This document shows positions 51,090 to 59,991 of a stretch of DNA of 64,000 nucleotides, piece after piece. This stretch comes from Mangrovibacterium sp041596335 (GTDB lineage Bacteria; Bacteroidota; Bacteroidia; Bacteroidales; Prolixibacteraceae): NCBI RefSeq assembly GCF_041596335.1, contig NZ_JBFHIT010000021.1:9489-73488 (forward strand), read 5' to 3'. The notes beneath the pieces were generated by a model that did no database searches, had not been told where the DNA came from, and worked only from the letters and a program-made list of their open reading frames with translations. Positions within the stretch are counted from its first letter, which is position 1. Every line of letters starts with the position of its first letter. The translations under genes were made by a program, and so were the position numbers.

Positions 51090-52994
51090 ATGGAAGGAAA
51101 TGCAGGGAAACTGCTGAATAATATCAACACTCCAGAGGATTTAAGGAAACTTAACCAGGAAGACTTACCGCTTGTTTGCGAAGAACTTAGACAATTTATT
51201 ATCGACGAAGTGTCCAACAATCCGGGGCACTTTGGAGCAAGTTTGGGTGTTGTTGAATTAACAGTAGCCCTTCACTACGTATACAAAACACCCTTCGACC
51301 TACTAGTCTGGGATGTTGGCCACCAAGCTTATGCGCATAAAATCTTAACCGGACGGCGTGATCAGTTTCATACCAACCGCAAATATCATGGAATAAGCGG
51401 ATTTCCTAAACCTGCTGAAAGCGAGTACGACACATTTGGTGTTGGCCATGCAAGCACATCGATATCCGCTTCGCTTGGCATGGCAGTTGCCACTTCGCTA
51501 CAAAAAGACAAACAACGTAAAATTGCTGCCGTTATTGGCGATGGATCGATGACTGGCGGGATGGCCTTTGAAGGTTTGAACAATGCGGCAGTCAACAATT
51601 CGGATGTTCTGATAATACTGAATGACAACAATATGGCCATCGACCCCGCAGTGGGTGGTATGAGCAACTATTTTCTGAATATCTCAAAATCTAAATCATA
51701 CAACCTATTCAAACGTAAAGTTTGGAACGGACTGGGACGACTGGACGGGTTTGGCAACAAAGCCAGACGACTGGCACAAAAAACTGAAGGCGCGGTAAAA
51801 TCAGCCCTCCTGAAGGAATCGAATCTTTTCGAAAGCCTTGGCATCCGCTATTTTGGACCGGTTGACGGGCATGATGTCAAATATCTCGCCAGAGTGTTGG
51901 CAGACTTACGTGAAATTCCCGGGCCCAAGCTGCTACACGTTTTAACGAAAAAAGGGAAAGGGTTCAAGCAGGCTGAGTTGAACCAAACCGAGTTTCATGC
52001 ACCGGGGAAGTTCAATAAACTAACCGGAGAAATCCTCGATTGCGAGTGTGCGATGAACAAACCACCTAAATTTCAGAATGTGTTTGGAAACACACTCGTT
52101 GAACTTGCTGAGCAAAACCCGAAAATTGTTGGAGTCACGCCTGCCATGCCAACCGGTAGCTCTATGAATATCATGATGGAGAAAATGCCCGATCGGGCTT
52201 TTGATGTTGGAATTGCCGAACAGCACGCCGTCACTTTTTCAGCCGGCATGGCCATCCGCGGCCAGGTACCATTCTGCAACATTTACTCAACATTCATGCA
52301 ACGTTCCTATGATCAGGTCATTCACGACGTCGCCATTCAAAATCTGAATGTTGTTTTTTGTCTCGACCGAGCCGGCCTGGTTGGATCTGACGGAGCAACG
52401 CACCACGGCGTATTCGACCTGGCCTACATGCGCCATATACCCAATATGATCGTCTCGGCTCCGATGGATGAAATCGAGCTTCGGAATATGATGTTTTCAG
52501 CTCAGCAGGAAAACATGGGACCTTTCACGATTCGCTACCCAAGAGGTTGCGGCTGCCAGGTCGACTGGCGTCAACCCTTTAAAGCAATCCCAATCGGAAC
52601 GGGACGAATTATTACCGAAGGAAAAGATCTGGCCATCCTAACAATCGGAACCACCGGAATAAATGCAAGTCGCGCGGTGAAAACACTCGCAAAAGAAGGC
52701 TATTCGATTGCTCACTACGATATGCGTTTTGTGAAACCGCTGGATGAAAAATTATTACACGAAATATTTCAAAATTTCAAACAGGTTATTACAGTTGAAG
52801 ATTCGACAATCGTTGGCGGATTCGGATCAGCAGTCCTCGAATTTATGGCCGAAAACTCCTATGCTGCAAGGATCGTTCGCTTAGGAGTTCCGGATCGTTT
52901 CATCGAGCATGGAACCCAGGAAGAATTGATGCGGGAATGTGGCTTCGATCAAAAAGGCATCTACAACACAGCGATTGAATTACTGAACGGTTAA
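51090..52994 (+). CDS. dxs: 1-deoxy-D-xylulose-5-phosphate synthase
   Basis: TPP enzyme that makes DXP from pyruvate and glyceraldehyde-3-phosphate, the first and often rate-limiting step of the MEP pathway; DXP also feeds thiamine and pyridoxal synthesis. From the ATG at 51090 it has 634 residues. WDVGHQAYAHKILTGR, the TPP motif GDGSMTGGMAFEGLNNA with LNDNN, and VGIAEQHAVTFSAGMA (catalytic Glu) are intact. A TTG at 51069 is inside the promoter box, favouring the ATG. dxr lies at 21.3 kb. A histidine kinase gene follows. Confidence 0.97.
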   Translation: MEGNAGKLLNNINTPEDLRKLNQEDLPLVCEELRQFIIDEVSNNPGHFGASLGVVELTVALHYVYKTPFDLLVWDVGHQAYAHKILTGRRDQFHTNRKYHGISGFPKPAESEYDTFGVGHASTSISASLGMAVATSLQKDKQRKIAAVIGDGSMTGGMAFEGLNNAAVNNSDVLIILNDNNMAIDPAVGGMSNYFLNISKSKSYNLFKRKVWNGLGRLDGFGNKARRLAQKTEGAVKSALLKESNLFESLGIRYFGPVDGHDVKYLARVLADLREIPGPKLLHVLTKKGKGFKQAELNQTEFHAPGKFNKLTGEILDCECAMNKPPKFQNVFGNTLVELAEQNPKIVGVTPAMPTGSSMNIMMEKMPDRAFDVGIAEQHAVTFSAGMAIRGQVPFCNIYSTFMQRSYDQVIHDVAIQNLNVVFCLDRAGLVGSDGATHHGVFDLAYMRHIPNMIVSAPMDEIELRNMMFSAQQENMGPFTIRYPRGCGCQVDWRQPFKAIPIGTGRIITEGKDLAILTIGTTGINASRAVKTLAKEGYSIAHYDMRFVKPLDEKLLHEIFQNFKQVITVEDSTIVGGFGSAVLEFMAENSYAARIVRLGVPDRFIEHGTQEELMRECGFDQKGIYNTAIELLNG

Positions 52995-53121
52995 TTACTT
53001 TTTGATCATACTATTTCGGATTGTATTTCGTTTTCGATCTATCAACCGGGCTGAATCGCATTTTCGTTGATATTGCACCAATGCGACAAGTTCTTTCAGG
53101 ATAGAAAATAATACATTCAAT

Positions 53122-54306
53122 TTGGAACCTTATCTAAAAAAACGTCGTTGGAAAATACTACTAGTTTTAGTAGCAATCTTTATCGGAGCAGCCTCCTTTC
53201 AATATACCAATTGGCTGGCTAAAAAAATAGCCGAGGAAGAGCACAAGAGCGTCGCCATGTGGGCCGAAGCTACCCGCCGGCTAACCTCGCCGGCCGATGA
53301 TCCTGACGACAACATGTCCTTTTTGGTAAACATTTTGGAATCCAACACCGATATTCCAATTATCCTGACTGACAGTGCCCGAAATATCATCACCACCTCA
53401 AACATTCCTTTTCAGGAAAAGAGAAAAGCACAAACGCTGCAAAATGAATTGAAGAAAATGGAGCAGGAAAAGATGCCCATTGAAATTATTGTTTCCGAAC
53501 ATGAGACACAACTTATTTATTACCGCGACTCCAGGATTCTGCAAAACCTGAAGTATTTCCCCCTCGTTCAGATTAGTATCATCGGCTTGTTTATCATGGT
53601 CGCCTATTTCACCTTCAATTCTTCGCGCAAGGCCGAACAAAATCAGGTATGGGTTGGCATGTCGAAAGAAACAGCTCACCAACTGGGGACACCAATATCG
53701 TCACTAATGGCTTGGGTTGAACTGCTTCGAACACAAAATATCGACCCAAATCTGATTGATGAATTCGAAAAAGACATTAACCGACTTGAGAAAATCACCG
53801 AGCGCTTCTCGAAAATAGGCTCAAAACCAGAATTACAGATTGAAGACTTGCGCAAAACGGTTGTTTCAACGGTTACCTACCTGCAAAGCCGAACCTCACA
53901 AAAAGTACAGTTCGACATGCAATTCCCCGACGACAAAACCTACAAATCGCCTCACAACCCCGCTCTGCTCAGTTGGGTGATCGAGAATCTTTGCAAAAAC
54001 GCCATTGATGCAATGAGCAATTCAGGCAAAATAATTCTTCGGCTGAGCGACAATAACGGTCAGATTTACTTAGATATCGCTGACACCGGCAAAGGAATAC
54101 CAAAATCGCAGTTCAAATCAATCTTCGAACCCGGCTACACCACCAAGAAAAGAGGGTGGGGACTGGGCTTGTCGCTGGCTAAAAGAATTGTCGAAAACTA
54201 CCACCAGGGAAAGATATTCATTAAACAATCAGAAATCGGAAGAGGAACAACCTTTCGGATCATTCTTCACAAAGTTGATTTTTTCAACAAGAACTTCAAG
54301 ATATAA
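53122..54306 (+). CDS. Membrane sensor histidine kinase
   Basis: A 394-residue two-component sensor. TTG start at 53122; no better start gives an intact first helix. Helix 1 spans about residues 12-31 and helix 2 about 148-168, flanking a periplasmic domain of roughly 115 residues with no recognised fold. The phospho-accepting His is near residue 185 in KETAHQLGTPISSLMAW. The ATPase domain has NLCKNAIDAMSNSG (N box), DIADTGKGIPKSQF (G1) and GWGLGLSLAKRIVENY (G2). No response regulator gene is adjacent, so it is an orphan kinase in this window. The H-box with QLGTP is seen in other Bacteroidota kinases. Confidence 0.88.
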   Translation: MEPYLKKRRWKILLVLVAIFIGAASFQYTNWLAKKIAEEEHKSVAMWAEATRRLTSPADDPDDNMSFLVNILESNTDIPIILTDSARNIITTSNIPFQEKRKAQTLQNELKKMEQEKMPIEIIVSEHETQLIYYRDSRILQNLKYFPLVQISIIGLFIMVAYFTFNSSRKAEQNQVWVGMSKETAHQLGTPISSLMAWVELLRTQNIDPNLIDEFEKDINRLEKITERFSKIGSKPELQIEDLRKTVVSTVTYLQSRTSQKVQFDMQFPDDKTYKSPHNPALLSWVIENLCKNAIDAMSNSGKIILRLSDNNGQIYLDIADTGKGIPKSQFKSIFEPGYTTKKRGWGLGLSLAKRIVENYHQGKIFIKQSEIGRGTTFRIILHKVDFFNKNFKI

Positions 54307-54401
54307 AACTCTGGATTCCTGCCGCTTATGCGGTCTTAAAAATAGATTTACATTTCACTGTTAAAAAAATCATATAATTTTCATCGTTTGTATATTTTTT
54401 A

Positions 54402-54409
54402 TACTTTTG
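54402..54409 (+). promoter_or_regulatory. Candidate -7 box for the DUF177-rpmF operon
   Basis: TACTTTTG, 19 bases before the DUF177 gene ATG. Confidence 0.55.
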
Positions 54410-54428
54410 CAAAACTTTTTTCGAAGCA

Positions 54429-54965
54429 ATGGGCGGATTATCAACATATAATATTGCATTTAAAGGTCTGGCACTTGGCACGCATGAGTTTGACTTTGAG
54501 ATCAATAAGCGATTTTTCGACTATTTTGACGGCGGGATTGCGGAAGATGGAAACATTGACGCTAAAGTCGTTCTCGAAAAACAAAGTGCATTAATGGTTC
54601 TTTGGTTTCATGTTTCCGGAACAGTTAAAATTCAATGTGACAGATGTTTGGATTTGTACGATCAGCCCATTTCGAGCGAGAACAGGGTTTTCATCAAATA
54701 TGGTGAATCCAGCTTCGAAGACGGCGACGATGTAATTTGGGTAACTACCAATGATCATCAGGTTAACGTAGCCCAAATGATCTACGACTTTATTATTTTA
54801 GCGATTCCGATTCGACAGATTCATCCGAAGGATAAAAACGGCAAAAGCCTTTGTAATCCGGAGATGTTGAAGAAATTAAAAAACCTGACTCATACCCAGG
54901 AGAAGCCGGAAGAAAAAACCGACTCCCGATGGGACGATTTGAAAAAATTATTAGAAAACGAATAA
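54429..54965 (+). CDS. DUF177 (YceD) family protein
   Basis: A 178-residue cytoplasmic protein linked to 23S rRNA/large subunit accumulation in other bacteria. The core motif CDRCLDLYDQPISSENRVF sits near residue 75, and an acidic segment EDGDDVIWVTTNDHQVNVAQ follows. YceD genes are nearly always just before rpmF; here the gap is 12 bases, so they are one operon. Confidence 0.92.
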   Translation: MGGLSTYNIAFKGLALGTHEFDFEINKRFFDYFDGGIAEDGNIDAKVVLEKQSALMVLWFHVSGTVKIQCDRCLDLYDQPISSENRVFIKYGESSFEDGDDVIWVTTNDHQVNVAQMIYDFIILAIPIRQIHPKDKNGKSLCNPEMLKKLKNLTHTQEKPEEKTDSRWDDLKKLLENE

Positions 54966-54977
54966 AGAATTTAGAAA

Positions 54978-55163
54978 ATGGCACATCCTAAGCACAAAAC
55001 ATCAAAAGCGCGGAGAGACAAAAGAAGATCTCACCACCATGCAACAATTGCAACTTTAGCAACCTGCTCTAACTGTGGTGCAACTGTAAAATACCACACT
55101 GTTTGTGGCGAATGCGGTTACTACAGAGGCAAACTCGCGATTGAAAAGAACGTAACAGTTTAA
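54978..55163 (+). CDS. rpmF: Ribosomal protein L32
   Basis: 61-residue 50S subunit protein. The start MAHPKHKTSKARRDKRRSHH is typical. Two Cys pairs (CSNCG and CGECG) form a zinc ribbon; both are present, so this is the zinc-containing form. It is followed by a strong terminator before fabH; plsX, which usually lies between rpmF and fabH in many phyla, is absent here. Confidence 0.97.
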   Translation: MAHPKHKTSKARRDKRRSHHHATIATLATCSNCGATVKYHTVCGECGYYRGKLAIEKNVTV

Positions 55164-55176
55164 TTCTCTATAAGAT

Positions 55177-55209
55177 GATCAGAAGAAATTTCTTCTGATC
55201 TTTTTTTTT
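55177..55209 (+). terminator. Terminator after rpmF
   Basis: GATCAGAAGAAA is followed at once by its reverse complement, making a 24-base palindrome, then nine T residues, 13 bases after the rpmF stop. Confidence 0.92.
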
Positions 55210-55404
55210 GTAATTGGTGAAATTTTCGAACGTTTTAATTGATTGTTTTAAAACGACTTAGCCCATCCTTTTTGCGCTCAATTCCTTTGCGCTTAAAATT
55301 ATTACTTCTATCTTTCGACCTCTTTTTTGAATACAAAAAACCTCGCGGAATAACCTTCTTTACAGGTAGTTGCTGAATAAAGGTTATCGTAAAAAATTTG
55401 AAAT

Positions 55405-56400
55405 ATGGGAAAGATCTATGCAGCAATAACTGGTATTGGTGCATTTTTGCCGGAATACAGGCTTACAAATGAAGAAATTAGCACCATGGTCGACACGTCT
55501 GATGAGTGGATCATGCAGCGAATTGGGATTAAAGAGCGAAGAATTTTAAAAGAAAGCGGAAAAGCGACATCTGACATGGGAACTGCTGCGGTCAACGAAT
55601 TACTTCGAAAGACCAACACATCGCCCGAAGAGATCGACTTAGTGATTTGTGCCACAATAACACCCGACAGACCACTGCCTGCCACCGCAAATATCATCTG
55701 CCGCAAAGCCGGCATGCACAACGCTTGGAGCTACGACATTAATGCTGCCTGTTCTGGCTTTGTGTTTGCACTGACCACCGGAGCAAGCTTCATCGAAACC
55801 GGAAAGTATAAAAAAGTAATCGTAATTGGTGCCGATATGATGAGCTCTATCACAGATTACACCGATCGGAACACTTGTCCGTTGTTCGGCGATGGCGCCT
55901 CTGCAGTGCTTTTAGAGCCTACCAACGAAGAACTTGGCGTGATGGATCACATCAACTATACCGATGGAAAGGGCCGCCATTATCTGCATATGAAAGCCGG
56001 CGGATCAAAAAACCCCGCATCAATCGAAACAGTCAACAATCGTGAGCATTTCGTCCATCAGGACGGCCAGACGGTATTCAAGTATGCTGTTTCGCGAATG
56101 GCCGATGTAGCGGTTGAAATCATGGACAAAAATAAAATCGCTCCCGAAGAACTTGCCTGGCTGGTTCCACACCAAGCAAATATGCGCATAATCGACGCTG
56201 TTGCCCGCCGAATGCAAATCAACAAAGAACAAGTGATGATCAACATTCAGAAATACGGCAATACGACTGCAGCAACAGTACCTTTGTGTTTGTACGACTA
56301 CGAAAAGCAGCTAAAAAAAGGAGACAAGATTATTCTTGCTGCTTTTGGAGCCGGATTTACCTGGGGAGCGGTCTACCTGAAATGGGCCTATAATTCATAA
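55405..56400 (+). CDS. fabH: 3-oxoacyl-ACP synthase III
   Basis: Starts fatty acid synthesis by condensing acetyl-CoA (or a branched acyl-CoA) with malonyl-ACP. 331 residues. The catalytic triad is visible: Cys near 115 in DINAACSGFVFAL, His near 256 in VPHQANMRIIDAV and Asn near 286 in QKYGNTTAATVPL. DTSDEWIMQRIGIKERRI is the usual N-terminal block. It sits 241 bases after rpmF, and a MaoC-domain dehydratase gene follows after 25 bases. Confidence 0.96.
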   Translation: MGKIYAAITGIGAFLPEYRLTNEEISTMVDTSDEWIMQRIGIKERRILKESGKATSDMGTAAVNELLRKTNTSPEEIDLVICATITPDRPLPATANIICRKAGMHNAWSYDINAACSGFVFALTTGASFIETGKYKKVIVIGADMMSSITDYTDRNTCPLFGDGASAVLLEPTNEELGVMDHINYTDGKGRHYLHMKAGGSKNPASIETVNNREHFVHQDGQTVFKYAVSRMADVAVEIMDKNKIAPEELAWLVPHQANMRIIDAVARRMQINKEQVMINIQKYGNTTAATVPLCLYDYEKQLKKGDKIILAAFGAGFTWGAVYLKWAYNS

Positions 56401-56425
56401 ACTAACTCGATAAAAACAGATTAAA

Positions 56426-56893
56426 ATGAGTCGACTTTTAATTACGAGTCACGAAGATTTTGAGAAACGCGTGGGCGAAAAACTCGGAGTATCTGAATAC
56501 CATACGGTAACTCAGGAACAAATCAACAAATTTGCCGATGCAACTCTGGATTATCAATGGATTCATACAGACCCGGAACGCGCCAAGAAAGAAGGAGCTT
56601 TTGGAGCAACAATTGCTCACGGATACCTGACTCTTTCATTGTTACCCTTAATGTGGGACCAAGTTGTACAAGTTGAAAATTTCAGTATGCTGGTAAATTA
56701 CGGCATTGAAAATTTTAAATTCGGACAACCAGTTATTGTAAACAGCCGTATCAGAACCCATGTTTGGCTGAAGTCAATCACCAACTTGCGTGGAATAAGT
56801 AAAGTTCAACTGAAAGTTTCCATGGAAATTGAAGGAAATAAGAAACCAGCTTTCGAGGGTGAAGCAATTTTCCTTTACCACTTCAACAAATAA
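56426..56893 (+). CDS. MaoC-like hot-dog dehydratase
   Basis: A 155-residue single hot-dog domain protein of the MaoC/R-specific enoyl-CoA hydratase type. The catalytic pair is in DYQWIHTDPERAKKEGAFG (Asp and His) and the following helix GATIAHGYLTLSLLP. The substrate is probably an enoyl-CoA or enoyl-ACP; the adjacent fabH makes a fatty acid-related role likely but not certain. Confidence 0.9.
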   Translation: MSRLLITSHEDFEKRVGEKLGVSEYHTVTQEQINKFADATLDYQWIHTDPERAKKEGAFGATIAHGYLTLSLLPLMWDQVVQVENFSMLVNYGIENFKFGQPVIVNSRIRTHVWLKSITNLRGISKVQLKVSMEIEGNKKPAFEGEAIFLYHFNK

Positions 56894-56940
56894 CATGGCT
56901 GCAGGGATTAAGTTTTATCCATCCTCCAAGCCCAAAATAC

Positions 56941-56973
56941 AAAGGTTTCATTCTTCATAAGAATGAAACCTTT
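56941..56973 (+). terminator. Terminator after the MaoC-like gene
   Basis: AAAGGTTTCATTC (56941-56953) pairs perfectly with 56961-56973 and is followed by TATTATATTT. An upstream in-frame start of the bactofilin gene at 56963 lies within this hairpin, which argues against that start. Confidence 0.8.
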
Positions 56974-57004
56974 ATTATATTTGGCAATGCTTAAAAAGAA
57001 AGAG

Positions 57005-57385
57005 ATGGCAAAAACCTACAACGAATTAAACAGTCAGGAAATAAACCTGATCGGAAAAGGAACTGAAATTACCGGAGAAATAAAATCAGAAGGTGATATC
57101 CGAATCGACGGGGAGCTGAATGGCAACATTTCAAGCACCGGGCGAGTAGTTATTGGTGACTCAGGAAGGGTGACCGGCGAAGTTATTTGCAAGAACTGCG
57201 AAGTAGCAGGATATGTGAAAGGAAAAATGAAGATTGAACAACTGATCAATCTGAAATCGACCGCGACTGTCTTGGGCGAAATCAGTACTGACAAACTCAG
57301 CATTGAACCCGGTTCGGTTTTCTCGGGCAACTGTACCATGGGAAATCAGCTACAGAATGAAAAAGCTAAAACCCTCAAAGAATAA
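57005..57385 (+). CDS. Bactofilin family protein
   Basis: A 126-residue cytoskeletal protein from the ATG at 57005. The centre is a right-handed beta-helix with short repeats such as KGTEITGEIKSEGDIRIDG, GNISSTGRVVIGDSGRVTG and GEVICKNCEVAGYVKG, typical of bactofilins. Such proteins polymerise at the membrane and organise envelope synthesis or cell shape. It overlaps the atpZ-like gene that follows and may be co-transcribed with the ATP synthase operon. Confidence 0.9.
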   Translation: MAKTYNELNSQEINLIGKGTEITGEIKSEGDIRIDGELNGNISSTGRVVIGDSGRVTGEVICKNCEVAGYVKGKMKIEQLINLKSTATVLGEISTDKLSIEPGSVFSGNCTMGNQLQNEKAKTLKE

Positions 57386-57575
57386 CAAACAGTTTATCCA
57401 ATACTCAAGCCTGGCAATCGAAATGATTGCCATTATGGGTTTTGGGGTATTTGCGGGAATTAAAATTGACGAATGGCTAACTATGTCATTCCCGGTCTTC
57501 ACATTGATTTTGATGATCCTTTCCGTTATCGGCGCCATATACCATGCCATTAAAAATTTCATAAAGAAAGACTAA
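57357..57575 (+). CDS. atpZ: AtpZ/AtpI family protein
   Basis: A 72-residue membrane protein with two helices around residues 12-35 and 44-63, the second after a WLTMSFPVFTLILMI turn. The layout (short charged N-terminus, GVFAGIKIDEWL loop) is that of AtpZ, a protein that helps assemble the c-ring or import Mg2+/Ca2+ for the ATP synthase. It overlaps the bactofilin gene by 29 bases and precedes a second small membrane protein gene and atpB, the usual order. Confidence 0.85.
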   Translation: MKKLKPSKNNKQFIQYSSLAIEMIAIMGFGVFAGIKIDEWLTMSFPVFTLILMILSVIGAIYHAIKNFIKKD

Positions 57576-57577
57576 AA

Positions 57578-57952
57578 ATGAGAAGTTTCTTAACCAAGAC
57601 CGCAATCCTATCTATAATACTCATTACAAGCAAATTACTCGCTATAAAATACCTCTTCCCGACCTCCGAAATTCCATACTTCATATTAATCGTTTGCTTT
57701 TTTTTCGTTTCAACAAACATTGTCCATTTTCAATTGTTAAGAATCGCTAGAAAAAACCTACGTAAGTTTAATCCATACTTTCTTGGAATGAACATGATTA
57801 AACTCTTCGCATATTTCATACTGGCGCTTGTTTACATGTGGTTTAACCGCGAATTCGCCAAAGAGTTTTTCGTAGCACTTTTCGTTATCTATCTGACCTT
57901 TTCGATAATCGAGGTCGTAGAGATTTTGCGTGTTGTTAAACCGAACAAATAG
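57578..57952 (+). CDS. Small membrane protein of the ATP synthase operon
   Basis: A 124-residue protein with four hydrophobic helices (about residues 5-22, 30-50, 70-90, 95-115) and a basic loop ARKNLRKFNP between two and three. It corresponds in position and shape to the hypothetical membrane protein found between atpZ/atpI and atpB in many Bacteroidota; its function is not known. The gene starts 2 bases after atpZ. Confidence 0.75.
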   Translation: MRSFLTKTAILSIILITSKLLAIKYLFPTSEIPYFILIVCFFFVSTNIVHFQLLRIARKNLRKFNPYFLGMNMIKLFAYFILALVYMWFNREFAKEFFVALFVIYLTFSIIEVVEILRVVKPNK

Positions 57953-58003
57953 TGAATCGTACTGATTAATTTAGTAAATTCGAAGTTCCTTTGATTAGAC
58001 AGA

Positions 58004-59125
58004 ATGACCATGGCAAAACTCAGATTTATGCTCACTGGCAGATTAAAATTATTTGCATTCCTTTTTGTTTTTGCAACGGCCGGGTTCACTTCGCCACAAA
58101 TTTTCGCCGAAGATAGCCCGCAATCCGAAGCTGCAGAAACACATGAAAAGTCATTTGATGCCGGGAAATTCGTATTAGAACACGTCTCCGACGCGCATGA
58201 ATGGCACATTCTCTCCTACAATCATCACCACGTCAGCATTCCGCTTCCAGTAATCCTATACAGCAAAAACTCAGGGCTAAATGCCTTCTGGTCTTCTAAA
58301 TTCCACCACGGAACTGAAACCTACCGTAATTTTCGTTTGGAACATGAAGGTGAGCATGAAGGCAAAATAATTGAGTTGAATGATCAAGGCGAATTTGTGG
58401 GGATTCCGCTCGACATATCGATAACAAAAACAGTAGTTGGAGCCCTTGTCAGCGTCATCGTAATATTGCTGATCTTTCTGAATGTAGCAAAAACGGCAAA
58501 ACAACGGACAGGACAAGCTCCTACCGGGATTCAAAGTTTCATGGAACCACTCATTATATTTATCCGCGACGAGGTGGCCATCCCAGCAATCGGAAAGGAC
58601 AAAAGCGACAAGTTTTTACCCTTCCTGCTCACCTTGTTCTTCTTTATTCTGATTAATAATTTCCTGGGGCTTATCCCTATATTCCCGTTCGGAGCCAATG
58701 TAACGGGCAACATCGCTGTGACCATGGTGTTGGCTTTATTCACCTTTGCCATGACCACCATTAGCGGTAACAAACACTACTGGAAAGAGATTTTCAATCC
58801 CGACGTTCCTTGGTGGTTAAAATTTCCAATTCCACTAATGCCTATCGTCGAGTTATCGGGCGTCATTACAAAACCCTTTGTATTGATGGTTCGTTTGTTT
58901 GCCAACATGATGGCCGGGCATCTCATCGTGACGGTTTTTGTGAGCCTGATTTTTATATTTTCAAGCCTTAACGGGCCAATAGCCGGAGGAATCGTAAGCC
59001 CGATATCGGTCGCGTTTTCCGTGTTCATTTTATTACTTGACGTGCTGGTTTCATTTATTCAAGCTTACGTATTTACCCTACTGTCGGCGTTGTATTTTGG
59101 AATGGCAACATCAGATCATCATTGA
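58004..59125 (+). CDS. atpB: F0F1 ATP synthase subunit a
   Basis: Proton channel subunit. It has 373 residues, longer than the usual 240-270, because of an N-terminal signal-like segment (KLFAFLFVFATAGFTSPQIF) and a periplasmic extension of about 120 residues, as usual in Bacteroidota. The essential Arg is near residue 297 in VLMVRLFANMMAGHLIV; the last helix contains FIQAYVFTLLSALYFG. The start could also be the ATG at 58010. Confidence 0.95.
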   Translation: MTMAKLRFMLTGRLKLFAFLFVFATAGFTSPQIFAEDSPQSEAAETHEKSFDAGKFVLEHVSDAHEWHILSYNHHHVSIPLPVILYSKNSGLNAFWSSKFHHGTETYRNFRLEHEGEHEGKIIELNDQGEFVGIPLDISITKTVVGALVSVIVILLIFLNVAKTAKQRTGQAPTGIQSFMEPLIIFIRDEVAIPAIGKDKSDKFLPFLLTLFFFILINNFLGLIPIFPFGANVTGNIAVTMVLALFTFAMTTISGNKHYWKEIFNPDVPWWLKFPIPLMPIVELSGVITKPFVLMVRLFANMMAGHLIVTVFVSLIFIFSSLNGPIAGGIVSPISVAFSVFILLLDVLVSFIQAYVFTLLSALYFGMATSDHH

Positions 59126-59150
59126 TTACATTAATATAAACTTAAAGACT

Positions 59151-59417
59151 ATGACATCTTTATTAATTCTTTTAGCGGAGTCGGTTGGAAACGTAGGCGT
59201 TGGTTTAGCTGATATTGGTGCCGGACTCGGTGCCGGTTTGGCTGCAATTGCTGCTGCAATTGGCATCGGTAACATCGGTGCCCGTGCAATGGAGGCAATC
59301 TCTCGTCAACCTGAAGCCAGTGCCGATATCCGCTCGAACATGATTGTGTCCTGCGCACTAATCGAAGGTGTTGCCTTCTTTGCTGTGATTGTTTGCGCGC
59401 TGATACTTTTTGTTTAG
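59151..59417 (+). CDS. atpE: F0F1 ATP synthase subunit c
   Basis: 88-residue rotor subunit with two helices. The first is glycine-rich (GAGLGAGLAAIAAAIGIGNI), the polar loop is SRQPEA and the ion carboxylate is Glu72 in CALIEGVAFFAVI. The residues that mark sodium-binding c subunits (Gln in helix one, Ser/Thr after the Glu) are absent, so proton coupling is expected. The ATG at 59151 gives the standard length; the frame is open further upstream but overlaps atpB. Confidence 0.97.
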   Translation: MTSLLILLAESVGNVGVGLADIGAGLGAGLAAIAAAIGIGNIGARAMEAISRQPEASADIRSNMIVSCALIEGVAFFAVIVCALILFV

Positions 59418-59428
59418 AAATTTAAAAT

Positions 59429-59469
59429 ACTGCCTGTTGGCTTCCGGGGTTGCCGGGAGCTTAGGCAGT
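59429..59469 (+). promoter_or_regulatory. Stem-loop between atpE and atpF
   Basis: ACTGCCT (59429-59435) pairs with AGGCAGT (59463-59469), enclosing an inner CTTCCGG/CCGGGAG stem. There is no T-tract and the operon continues, so it may stabilise the atpE message or attenuate downstream genes, fitting the high c-subunit stoichiometry. Confidence 0.5.
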
Positions 59470-59492
59470 TAAATTCAAAAAAAACAACCATT

Positions 59493-59987
59493 ATGGGATT
59501 TGTTACACCCGACATAGGAACCATATTCTGGATGGTAATCATCTTTGCCATCACGTTATTTATCCTGAAGAAATTTGCCTGGAAACCAATTTTAACGAGC
59601 TTAAAAGTTCGTGAGAATACAATCGCCCAAGCACTTTCTTCGGCTGATGAAGCACGGAAAGAAGTTGAAGGATTGAAAGCGGATCAAGAGCAGATTATTG
59701 CAGAAGCAAAACGGGAGAAGCATCTCATCCTGAAGGAAGCACGGGAGCTGAATGAAAAGCTCCTCGCTGATGCAAAAATACAAGCTCAAAACGAAGGTCG
59801 CAAAATTGTCGAGGCAGCCCGTAGTCAAATTGAAGCTGAAAAGGCAATCGCGATCGCAGATATGAAAAAGCAAATTGTTGATTTGTCTGTTTTAGTGGCC
59901 GAAAAGCTTATCCGGCAACAACTCAAGGAACAAAAGGATCAGGACGCGATGGTGAAGAACCTGTTGGATGATCTTAAATTGAACTAA
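59493..59987 (+). CDS. atpF: F0F1 ATP synthase subunit b
   Basis: Peripheral stalk subunit of 164 residues. One N-terminal helix (TIFWMVIIFAITLFILKKFA) anchors it, followed by a long charged, heptad-rich helix over about residues 35-150, which dimerises and contacts delta. Five bases separate its stop from the atpH start. Confidence 0.95.
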   Translation: MGFVTPDIGTIFWMVIIFAITLFILKKFAWKPILTSLKVRENTIAQALSSADEARKEVEGLKADQEQIIAEAKREKHLILKEARELNEKLLADAKIQAQNEGRKIVEAARSQIEAEKAIAIADMKKQIVDLSVLVAEKLIRQQLKEQKDQDAMVKNLLDDLKLN

Positions 59988-59991
59988 GTTT

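Noticed and set aside
59151..59417. Sodium-specific c subunit
   Set aside because: The Gln in helix one and the Ser/Thr after the key Glu that mark sodium binding are missing.
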